Assembly (NCBI RefSeq): GCF_002261215.1
Contig: NZ_NEVS01000004.1
Coordinates: 62,001 to 126,000, forward strand
Direction: 5' to 3'
DNA: 64,000 nucleotides
Origin: Bordetella genomosp. 11
Lineage (GTDB): Bacteria; Pseudomonadota; Gammaproteobacteria; Burkholderiales; Burkholderiaceae_B
Below the pieces are notes generated by a model. It saw only the letters and a list, made by a program, of their open reading frames with translations. It was not told the origin of the DNA and made no database searches. Made by a program: the position numbers and the translations under genes. Below are positions 1-7,187 of the stretch, piece by piece (position 1 is the stretch's first letter; each line of letters begins with the position of its first letter).

Positions 1-1
1 C

Positions 2-181
2 TTCATCGCCTCGCCGTCCACCACCACGCTGCCGGTGCGCATCTTCCTGCACATCGAGGACACCATCGATCCCTTGGTGACGGCCGTGTCGGCGGTGCTG
101 ATCTACGTGACCATCATCGCCATTTTCATCCTGGACCGCGCGGTGGGCCTGGAAAAGCTGTTTGTCGGAAAGGGACGTTAA
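2..181 (+). CDS. ABC transporter permease, C-terminal end (partial)
   Basis: Only the last 59 codons are inside the window; the gene starts upstream. The visible part ends with one hydrophobic helix (around LIYVTIIAIFIL) followed by a short charged tail, as in the inner-membrane permeases of spermidine/putrescine (PotC-like) ABC importers. The stop codon overlaps the next gene's start as TAATG, so the transporter and the oxidoreductases downstream are translationally coupled. That coupling suggests the importer supplies the substrate that the following flavoenzymes oxidise. Family assignment rests on the tail and context only, so an exact substrate cannot be given. Confidence 0.6.
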   Translation, partial: FIASPSTTTLPVRIFLHIEDTIDPLVTAVSAVLIYVTIIAIFILDRAVGLEKLFVGKGR

Positions 182-1341
182 TGACGGACGAAACACAACA
201 AAGCGCGCCGCGCGCGCCGGCGCATCGCGGCATCTACGACGCCGTGGTGATCGGCGGCGGCCTGGTCGGCTCGGCCTTGGCCTACGGGCTGCGGCGCGAA
301 CTGGACCACGTCGCGGTGCTGGACGAGGGCGACGTCGCCTACCGTGCCTCGCGCGGCAATTTCGGCCTGATATGGGTGCAGAGCAAGGGCATGGGGCTGC
401 CGCGCTACGGCGTGTGGACCATGGCGTCGGCAACCGCCTGGCCGCAACTGGCGGCCGAGCTGCAGGACCAGACCGGCGTGGACTTGCACCTGGAGCAGCG
501 CGGCGGCCTGCACGTGCTCTTGAGCGACGAGGAAATGGAAGCGCGCGCCATCTTCATGCGCACGCTGCTGGCGCAGCCCGGCATGGCGCAGTACGACTGG
601 AAGCTGCTGGATCGCCACGAGCTGGCCGACATGATGCCTGGCATCGGTCCGGAGGTGCGCGGCGCCAGCTGGACGCCGGTGGACGGCATCGCCAATCCGC
701 TCAAGCTGCTGCGCGCGCTGCACATGAGCTTTGCCCAGCGGGCCGTGGATTACCTGCCGCGCCGCCCGGCGCAGCAGATCCGGCAGCGCGACGGCGTGTT
801 CGAGGTCACCACCCCGTCCGGCACGGTGCGCGCGCGCAAGTTGGTGCTGGCCAGCGGCCTGTCGAACAAGGCGCTGGGCGAGCAGGTCGGCCTGGCGGTG
901 CCGGTGCGGCCGCAGCGCGGCCAGATCGTGGTGCTGGAGCGCACCCGCCGCCTGCTGGAAACGCCGCTTTCCACGTTGCGCCAGACCGATGAGGGCACCT
1001 GGCTGATCGGCGATTCGCAGGAAGAGGCCGGCTATGTGGACAACCAGGTAGGCCTGCCGATCCTGGGCACGCTGGCCGACCGCGCCGTGCGCACGCTGCC
1101 CGCCTTGCGCGAGGTGCGGGTGGTGCGCAGCTGGGCCGCGCTGCGGGTGATGTCCAAGGACGGTTTTCCCATCTATCAACAATCCGAGACGTGCCCCGGC
1201 GCTTTCGTCGCCACCTGCCACAGCGGCGTTACCCTGGCCGCCGCGCACGCGCTCAAACTGGCGCCCATGATCGCCGCCGGCCAATTGGCCGACGACATGG
1301 CGCCATTCTCGACCCGGAGGTTTCATGTTCAAGAGGCTTGA
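181..1341 (+). CDS. FAD-dependent amine/amino-acid oxidoreductase (DAO superfamily)
   Basis: A 386-residue flavoprotein of the D-amino-acid oxidase / glycine oxidase / HcnC superfamily. It would oxidise a C-N bond of an imported amine or opine to an imine. The N-terminus carries the FAD-binding Rossmann motif GGGLVG at about residues 25-30, followed by the acidic end of the second strand (VLDEG). The C-terminal CHSGVTLAAAHALKLAP region is typical of the FAD-binding close of DAO folds. The ATG overlaps the stop of the permease gene. Its end overlaps the next gene, a [2Fe-2S] subunit, by 17 nt, which indicates a multi-subunit complex made from one transcript. It is similar in type to the second DAO protein of this operon (3085-4248), so the operon has two such subunits. 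The substrate is unknown. Confidence 0.85.
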   Translation: MTDETQQSAPRAPAHRGIYDAVVIGGGLVGSALAYGLRRELDHVAVLDEGDVAYRASRGNFGLIWVQSKGMGLPRYGVWTMASATAWPQLAAELQDQTGVDLHLEQRGGLHVLLSDEEMEARAIFMRTLLAQPGMAQYDWKLLDRHELADMMPGIGPEVRGASWTPVDGIANPLKLLRALHMSFAQRAVDYLPRRPAQQIRQRDGVFEVTTPSGTVRARKLVLASGLSNKALGEQVGLAVPVRPQRGQIVVLERTRRLLETPLSTLRQTDEGTWLIGDSQEEAGYVDNQVGLPILGTLADRAVRTLPALREVRVVRSWAALRVMSKDGFPIYQQSETCPGAFVATCHSGVTLAAAHALKLAPMIAAGQLADDMAPFSTRRFHVQEA

Positions 1342-1633
1342 CGAAGCGCAGCGCCAGGCGCAAGGCGCGCCGGTGCGGGTGACGGTCAATGGCGCCGAGT
1401 TGCAATGCCGCGCCGGCGACAGCGTGGCCGCGGCATTGTTCGCCGGCGGCATGCAGGCCTGTCGAGATACCGCGGTGGGCGAGGTGCCGCGCGGGCCCTA
1501 TTGCATGATGGGCGTGTGCTACGACTGCCTGGTCACCATCGATGGCCAGGCCAACCAGCAGGGCTGCATGACGGCCGTGCGCGAAGGCATGAAGATCGAG
1601 CGCCAGCTGGGCGCGCGCAAGGTGCGGGCATGA
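1325..1633 (+). CDS. (2Fe-2S)-binding subunit of a flavin oxidase complex (HcnA / opine oxidase type)
   Basis: A 102-residue small subunit with a plant-type ferredoxin fold, as in HcnA of cyanide synthase and the small part of octopine/nopaline oxidases. Cys60, Cys65, Cys68 (YCMMGVCYDC) and Cys81 are placed to bind one [2Fe-2S] cluster that passes electrons between the two flavin subunits. The length matches HcnA (about 100 residues). The start lies 17 nt inside the preceding gene behind a GGAGG sequence at about 1316-1320. The stop overlaps the following ATG as ATGA. Gene order from here (small Fe-S, large FAD/NAD, DAO-like) is the order of hcnA-hcnB-hcnC, but transporter and RidA context favour amine or opine catabolism over cyanide formation. 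Confidence 0.85.
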   Translation: MFKRLDEAQRQAQGAPVRVTVNGAELQCRAGDSVAAALFAGGMQACRDTAVGEVPRGPYCMMGVCYDCLVTIDGQANQQGCMTAVREGMKIERQLGARKVRA

Positions 1634-3075
1634 TCGAGACGACGCAATGCGATTTGCTGGTGGTGGGCGCCGGTCCCGCCGGGCTGGCCGCGGCCACGAC
1701 GGCCGCGCGGCTGGGCGTGGACACGGTATTGCTGGATGAACAGCCCGCGCCGGGTGGGCAGATCTACCGCGCCATCACCACCACGCCGGTCACCGACCGC
1801 GCCGTGCTGGGCCGGGACTACTGGCACGGCGCCTCGCTGGTCGAGCCCTTCAGGCAGTCGGGCGCGCACTATGTGCCGGGCGCGACCGTGTGGGCGGTGG
1901 CCGAGCGTACCGCGCCCGAGCCGGCGCTCGGCTTCGAGGTGGCATATTCGGTGGCGGGCGAGGCGCGCATCGTGCATGCGCGGCGCCTGCTGCTGGCCAC
2001 CGGCGCGCAGGAACGTCCCTTCCCGATTCCGGGCTGGACGTTGCCGGGCGTCATCACCGCCGGCGCGGCGCAGATCCTGTTGAAGTCGGCGGGTGTGGTG
2101 CCGGCCGACCGTACCGTGCTGGCGGGCTGTGGCCCGCTGCTGTACCTGGTGGCGTGGCAGTACCTGAACGCCGGCGTGAAAGTCGACGCGCTGCTCGAAA
2201 CCACACCGCCTGGCCGCCTGCGCCAGGCCTTGCCGAAGGTGTGGGACTTCCTGCGTTCGCCCTACCTGGGCAAGGGGCTGTCGCTGTTGCGCGCAGTCAA
2301 GGCGGCGATACCCATCGTCAAGGGCGTGACGGCGCTGGAAGCGCAGGGCCAGGACAAGCTGGAAAGCGTGCGCTACACCACCGCGGCGGGAGAAACCAGG
2401 ACGCTACCCGCGCAGCAACTGATGCTGCACCAGGGCGTTGTGCCGAACGTCAACCTGTCGCGCGCCATCGGCGCCGAGCACCGCTGGAACACGGCGCTGG
2501 ACTGCTGGGAACCGGACGTGGATGAGTGGGGCCTGACCTCGGTGGACGGCGTCGGCATGGCGGGCGACGGCGCCGGCATCGCCGGCGCGCTGGCGGCCGA
2601 GCAGCGCGGCCGGCTGGCGGCGTTGCAGGCGGCGCATCTGCTCGGCCGCATCGACACGGCACGGCGCGACAGCGAAGCCGCCGCGCCGCGCGCCGCGCTG
2701 GCGCGGGCGGTGCGCGGACGCGAGTTCTTCGACGTCCTGTACAAGGCCCCGGAAACCTTCCGTCGTCCCACCGGAGACACCATCGTCTGCCGCTGCGAGG
2801 AAGTGACGGCGGCGCAGGTGCGCGACACCGTCAAGCTGGGTTGCAGCGGTCCGAACCAGATGAAGGCCTTCCTGCGCTGCGGCATGGGGCCGTGCCAGGG
2901 CCGCTTCTGCGGCCTGACGGTATCGGAGATCATCGCCGAGGAACGCAGCGTGCCGGTGCCGGAAGTAGGCTATTACCGCCTGCGTTTCCCGACCAAGCCG
3001 CTGACGCTGGGCGAGTTGGCGTCGCTGCCGCAGACCGACGAGTCCCGCCAGGCGGTGGTGCGCCTGAAGAAGTAG
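1630..3075 (+). CDS. FAD/NAD(P)-binding oxidoreductase with BFD-like [2Fe-2S] domain (HcnB / OoxA type)
   Basis: A 481-residue large subunit. The N-terminus has the FAD dinucleotide fold GAGPAGLAAA near residue 13, and a pyridine-nucleotide-disulfide oxidoreductase domain follows. The last ~120 residues hold a BFD-like [2Fe-2S] domain with the cysteine pattern CRC...C...CGMGPCQGRFCG. The ATG at 1630 is chosen because it overlaps the upstream stop (ATGA) and sits directly before the Rossmann strand; the open frame extends further upstream, but that stretch lies inside the previous gene. HcnB and opine oxidase A subunits have the same architecture and length (about 460-500). It probably relays electrons from substrate flavin through the Fe-S clusters to an acceptor in the respiratory chain. 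Confidence 0.87.
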   Translation: MIETTQCDLLVVGAGPAGLAAATTAARLGVDTVLLDEQPAPGGQIYRAITTTPVTDRAVLGRDYWHGASLVEPFRQSGAHYVPGATVWAVAERTAPEPALGFEVAYSVAGEARIVHARRLLLATGAQERPFPIPGWTLPGVITAGAAQILLKSAGVVPADRTVLAGCGPLLYLVAWQYLNAGVKVDALLETTPPGRLRQALPKVWDFLRSPYLGKGLSLLRAVKAAIPIVKGVTALEAQGQDKLESVRYTTAAGETRTLPAQQLMLHQGVVPNVNLSRAIGAEHRWNTALDCWEPDVDEWGLTSVDGVGMAGDGAGIAGALAAEQRGRLAALQAAHLLGRIDTARRDSEAAAPRAALARAVRGREFFDVLYKAPETFRRPTGDTIVCRCEEVTAAQVRDTVKLGCSGPNQMKAFLRCGMGPCQGRFCGLTVSEIIAEERSVPVPEVGYYRLRFPTKPLTLGELASLPQTDESRQAVVRLKK

Positions 3076-3084
3076 GAGGCCGCC

Positions 3085-4248
3085 ATGACGGACGCTTCGC
3101 GTTCGGCCGCCGTCGTCATCATCGGCGGCGGCCTGCACGGCAGTTCGGCGGCGCTGCACCTGGCGCGTGCCGGTGTGCCGGCGCTGGTAATCGAGAAGAA
3201 CTACGTCGGCCGCCATGCTTCGGGCGTGAATGCGGGCGGCGTGCGCACGCTGGCGCGGCATCTGGCCGAGGTGCCGCTGGCGCTGGCCTCGCGCGAGCTT
3301 TGGTATCGCATCGGCGAGCTGGTCGACGACGACTGCGGCTTCGAACAGCACGGGCAGGTGCGCGTGGCCGAGAACGAGGCCGACGCCGCGGCGCTGCGCG
3401 AACGCCTGGCGACGATGCAGGCGCATGGCTACACCCATGAACAATGGATAGACCGCGACGAACTGCTGGCGATGATCCCCGCGCTGGCGCCCACGGTGCA
3501 CGGCGGACTAATCGCGCGCGAGGACGCGGCGGCCGATCCCTACCGCACCACCCTGGCGTTCCGCCGCAAGGCCGCCAGCCTGGGCGCACGCTTCCTGGAA
3601 GGCGTGCGCGTGCTGCGCACCGCGCATGAGCAGGGACAGTGGCGGATCGAGACCGACGCCGGCGTGTACACCGCGCCGCGGGTACTCAACTGCGCCGGCG
3701 CCTGGGCCGACCGCATCGCCGCCGAATGGGGCGAGCCGGTGCCGCTGACCGCCATCAGCCCGATGATGCTGGTCACGCTGCGCATGGACCATTTCCTGGA
3801 TGCGGTGGTGCTGGGCACCGGCCGGCCGCTGTCGTTCAAGCAGCGCGCCAACGGCACCGTGCTGATCGGCGGCGGCCGCCGCGCCTGGGTCGACCGCGAT
3901 GCGGAATGGACCGAACTGGATTTTCATTCGCTGGCCGAGGGCGCGCGCACGGTGTGCGACCTGTTTCCGCATATGCGCCACGCGGTGGTGAATCGCGGCT
4001 GGGCCGGCATCGAGGCCGCCATGCCCGACGAGATCCCCGTGATCGGGCGCAGCCGCCGGTACGATAGCGCCTTTCATGCCTTCGGCTTTTCCGCGCATGG
4101 CTTCGAGTTGGGTCCGATCGTCGGCCGCATCATGGCCGACCTGATTACCACGGGCGCGACCGACCTGCCCATCGCACCGTTCGCCATTGACCGTTTCGCC
4201 GGCGCCACGACCGCGCTGGCATCCATTCCCAAGGAGCAGCACCCATGA
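3085..4248 (+). CDS. FAD-dependent oxidoreductase, HcnC / opine oxidase B type
   Basis: A 387-residue DAO-superfamily flavoprotein, the likely catalytic partner of the two preceding Fe-S subunits. The FAD motif GGGLHGSSAALHLARAG starts near residue 13 and the adenine-ribose acid follows at VIEKN. The C-terminal FGFSAHGFELGP stretch closes the FAD site. It starts 9 nt after the previous stop behind GGAGG (3075-3079). The stop overlaps the ATG of the RidA-like gene by 4 nt. A product imine from this enzyme would be the natural substrate for that RidA-like protein. The exact amine, opine or N-alkyl amino acid cannot be read from sequence. Confidence 0.85.
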   Translation: MTDASRSAAVVIIGGGLHGSSAALHLARAGVPALVIEKNYVGRHASGVNAGGVRTLARHLAEVPLALASRELWYRIGELVDDDCGFEQHGQVRVAENEADAAALRERLATMQAHGYTHEQWIDRDELLAMIPALAPTVHGGLIAREDAAADPYRTTLAFRRKAASLGARFLEGVRVLRTAHEQGQWRIETDAGVYTAPRVLNCAGAWADRIAAEWGEPVPLTAISPMMLVTLRMDHFLDAVVLGTGRPLSFKQRANGTVLIGGGRRAWVDRDAEWTELDFHSLAEGARTVCDLFPHMRHAVVNRGWAGIEAAMPDEIPVIGRSRRYDSAFHAFGFSAHGFELGPIVGRIMADLITTGATDLPIAPFAIDRFAGATTALASIPKEQHP

Positions 4249-4604
4249 CCGATATCGTGCGCAAGGATTCCAATGAGCGCCTGAGCCGCATCGTGATTCA
4301 CGGCGACACCGTGTACGTGGCGGGCGTGACCTCTTCCGCGGAGGGCGGCATCGTCGCGCAGACGCGCGACGTGCTGGCCAGGATCGACGGCTATCTGGCG
4401 CGGGCCGATACGGACAAGACGCGTCTGCTGTCGGTGCAGATCTGGCTTAAGGACATCGAGCGCGATTTCGCCGGCATGAACCAGGTATGGGCCGAATGGG
4501 CGCCGGCCGATGCGCTGCCGACGCGCGCGACCTGCGAGGCCAGGCTGGCTTCGCCCGATCTGCTGGTGGAGATCATCGTCACGGCCGCCAGGCGCCCGGG
4601 CTGA
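4245..4604 (+). CDS. RidA family (imine/enamine deaminase-like) protein
   Basis: A 119-residue protein of the YjgF/YER057c/UK114 family. These trimeric proteins hydrolyse reactive enamines and imines, releasing ammonia. The C-terminal block RATCEARLASPDLLVEIIV matches the family signature, including the arginine (EARL) that binds the substrate carboxylate in active RidA members. The subgroup with 'LSRIVIHGDTVYVAGVT' at the N-terminus commonly sits in amine-oxidase operons. The ATGA overlap with the upstream flavoenzyme indicates coupled translation. Its job here is probably to clear the imine made by the oxidase complex. Confidence 0.88.
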   Translation: MTDIVRKDSNERLSRIVIHGDTVYVAGVTSSAEGGIVAQTRDVLARIDGYLARADTDKTRLLSVQIWLKDIERDFAGMNQVWAEWAPADALPTRATCEARLASPDLLVEIIVTAARRPG

Positions 4605-4636
4605 GGCGGCGGGCCGGTGTCGGAATCAGAGGTGTC

Positions 4637-6928
4637 TCAGGCCTCCTTGCGCACGGTGATGGGCACCGACTTGGCGGCCGGCACCTTGCTTTCCCTGGCG
4701 TGGTGCCATAGCGGGATCAGCGGATTGCATTCCGGGTAATAGGACCACGCGCAGCCGGCGGGGATGTTGTAGGGATGGACCGCCAGTCCGTCCACCTCGC
4801 GCTTGAAGCCGTCGTTCGCCACGGTACTGGCCACCACGGTGTCGCCTTCCCGCAGGCCCAGCCGCGCCATGTCGTCCGCGTTCATCATGAGGACCTTGCG
4901 CGTGCCGTGCACGCCGCGGAAGCGGTCATCCAGCGCGTACACCGTGGTATTGAACTGGTTATCGCCGCGCGTGGTCATCAGGCGGATGACGTCGCCGCCG
5001 CGCTCGGGCATGTCGGGATCGGCGCTCAGCGTTTCCGGTACGACGAAGTTGGCCTTGCCGGTTTCCGTTTCCCATTTGCGTTGCGCCGCGCCCAGGGGGC
5101 GGTGGAAGCCGCCGGGATTCCACATGCGCCGGTTGAAGTCCTGGAAGATCTTCGGATACGTGGCTTCGATGGCGTCGCGCACCAGGGAATAGTCGCCGAC
5201 CCAGCGGTCCCAATCGACGCCGGGATTCGGCGGCAGGGTGGCTTTGGCGATGCCGGCGACGATGGCCGGTTCGGAAAGCAGCTTGCCGCGCGCGGGCTCA
5301 TGGATGCCGCGCGACCCATGAAAGCAGCCCGTGCTGTCTTCCATCGACACGGCCTGTTCGCCGCTGGCCTGCCGGTCCACCTCGATGCGGCTCAGGCAAG
5401 GCAGCAGGTAGGCTTGTTTGCCGTGCAGCAAGTGGCTGCGGTTCAGCCGCGTCGTGATGCCCACGGTCAGATCCAGCCGGCGCCACGCCGGTTCCATGCG
5501 GTAGTGGTCCGGCGTGGCGCGGGCGAAATTCCCGCCCAGGCCGATAAAGGCGGTAACCCGTCCGTCCAGGATCGCCTCGCAGGCTTCCACGGTATTCATG
5601 CCTTTTTTGGCCGGCGGATCGAAATCGTAAAGCTCGCGCAGCTTGTCGGCGGGAACGTGCTCGGGTTTTTCCGTGATGCCGACCGTGCGTTGTCCCTGCA
5701 CGTTGGAGTGCCCGCGTATCGGGCAGACACCCGCGCCCGGTTTGCCGATATTGCCTCGCAGCAGCAGCAGGTTGGTCACCATCTGCACGCTTTGCACGCC
5801 GTTGCGGTGCTGGGTCAGCCCCATGCCGTACAGCAGCATGGCGGCCTTGGCGCGGGCATAGGTCGCGGCCGCCTCGGCCAGCTGGGCCCGGCTCAGGCCG
5901 GATTCACGTTCGATGTCCGTCCACGTGGTCTGGCGCATCGCCTGGGCGAAGGCCTCGAAGCCATGCGTGTGCTCGGCGATGAAGGCATGATCCAGCACCG
6001 GCTCGGTACCGTCCAGGCGGGCGGCGTCGTCGGCTTCGATCAGCCATTTGCACAGGCCGGCCAGCGCCGCGGTATCGCCGCCGAGCTTCAGCTGCAGGTA
6101 CTGGGTGCTGATCTGCGTTTCCTTGCCGGTCAGCATCTCCACTGGCGATTGCGGGTTGGTGAAACCGACCAGCCCCGGTTCGCGCAAAGGATTGAAGGTC
6201 ACGATGGGGACACCGCGCTTGCGCGCATCCTGCAAGGGATGCAGCATGCGCGGCGCGTTGGTGCCCGTGTTGTGGCCGAAGAACAGCATGCAGTCGGTGT
6301 GTTCGAAGTCCTCCAGGGTCACCGTGCCCACCGGTACGCCTATGGTCTTGGGCAGGCCCACGGAGGTGCTTTCGTGGCACATGTTCGAGCTGTCGGGCAG
6401 GTTGTTGGTGCCGTACATGCGAGCGAACAGGGCATACATGTAGGAGGTTTCCAGCGACGCGCGGCCGGAGGTATAAAACACCGCCGAATCGGGATCGCGT
6501 CCGCGCAGCAGCGCGCCGATTTCTTCGAAGGCCTGTTGCCAGCCGATCTCGACATACTTGTCGGTGGCGGCGTTCCAGCGCATGGGGACCGTTAACCGGC
6601 CGATCGCTTCCAGCTCGTGATCGGACCAGGATTCCAGTTCGGTGCAGGTGTGCGAGTCGAAGAAACTGGCAGGGACCTGCTTGCTCGTGATGTCCCAGGC
6701 GGTGGCCTTGGCACCGTTCTCGCAGAACTCGAATGGATGGGGATGGGCCGGCTTGGCCCAGGAACAGCTGACGCACATGAAGCCATCGGGTTTGTTCTGG
6801 TGCATCAGCACTTTCGTGCCGTGCATCAGTCGATGTTCCCTGACCAGGATGGATCCGACGGCGCGCGCCGATCCCCAACCGCCGGCCGGGTCGGTATGCG
6901 GCCCGGAAGAAGTGTGTTCTTTCGCCAT
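4637..6928 (-). CDS. FdhF/YdeP family molybdopterin oxidoreductase
   Basis: A 763-residue protein of the formate-dehydrogenase-like family that includes E. coli YdeP. Near the N-terminus, Cys52, Cys55 and Cys69 (MCVSCSW ... FEFCENGAK) lie where related enzymes hold an Fe-S cluster. Next comes a molybdopterin oxidoreductase core (FFGHNTGTNAPRM, GMGLTQHRNGVQSV, LLRGNIGKPGAGVCPIRGHS), then a C-terminal molydopterin-dinucleotide-binding domain with LMTTRGDNQFNT. No Tat signal is seen, so it is cytoplasmic. The physiological substrate of YdeP-like proteins is not established; in E. coli the family is linked to acid resistance. No fdhD or formate dehydrogenase partner gene lies alongside. The start follows GAGGG about 10 nt upstream. 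Confidence 0.87.
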   Translation of the reverse strand: MAKEHTSSGPHTDPAGGWGSARAVGSILVREHRLMHGTKVLMHQNKPDGFMCVSCSWAKPAHPHPFEFCENGAKATAWDITSKQVPASFFDSHTCTELESWSDHELEAIGRLTVPMRWNAATDKYVEIGWQQAFEEIGALLRGRDPDSAVFYTSGRASLETSYMYALFARMYGTNNLPDSSNMCHESTSVGLPKTIGVPVGTVTLEDFEHTDCMLFFGHNTGTNAPRMLHPLQDARKRGVPIVTFNPLREPGLVGFTNPQSPVEMLTGKETQISTQYLQLKLGGDTAALAGLCKWLIEADDAARLDGTEPVLDHAFIAEHTHGFEAFAQAMRQTTWTDIERESGLSRAQLAEAAATYARAKAAMLLYGMGLTQHRNGVQSVQMVTNLLLLRGNIGKPGAGVCPIRGHSNVQGQRTVGITEKPEHVPADKLRELYDFDPPAKKGMNTVEACEAILDGRVTAFIGLGGNFARATPDHYRMEPAWRRLDLTVGITTRLNRSHLLHGKQAYLLPCLSRIEVDRQASGEQAVSMEDSTGCFHGSRGIHEPARGKLLSEPAIVAGIAKATLPPNPGVDWDRWVGDYSLVRDAIEATYPKIFQDFNRRMWNPGGFHRPLGAAQRKWETETGKANFVVPETLSADPDMPERGGDVIRLMTTRGDNQFNTTVYALDDRFRGVHGTRKVLMMNADDMARLGLREGDTVVASTVANDGFKREVDGLAVHPYNIPAGCAWSYYPECNPLIPLWHHARESKVPAAKSVPITVRKEA

Positions 6929-7187
6929 TTGCTCGTACCCTCATCTTCGGGTGGCCCCCATGCGCGATCGTGGTCGGCATGGGCCGTCCGGCGCGGCCGG
7001 AGGCAAGTCTGGGACACCCTTTTGTGTGTATGCGCGCGTGCCGCGGTGCGGCGGCAGGCGCGCGGGTGTGGCGCCCATCGCAGGAACCATGCCCGTGCGG
7101 ACGGGGGAGGGGGCGGCGGGCCAGGGGCCTGTCGGGGTAATATCTGTATATCCATCCAGTGGTTGCGTGACCGCTGGAGGCAACAGC

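Noticed and set aside
178..1452. Long open frame on the - strand opposite the first flavoenzyme
   Set aside because: It mirrors the + strand DAO gene, has no family pattern and is a normal product of high-GC third-position bias.
1325..4248. Calling these genes hcnABC (cyanide synthase)
   Set aside because: Order and sizes fit, but the coupled ABC permease, extra DAO subunit and RidA point to amine or opine catabolism; the family motifs are shared by both.
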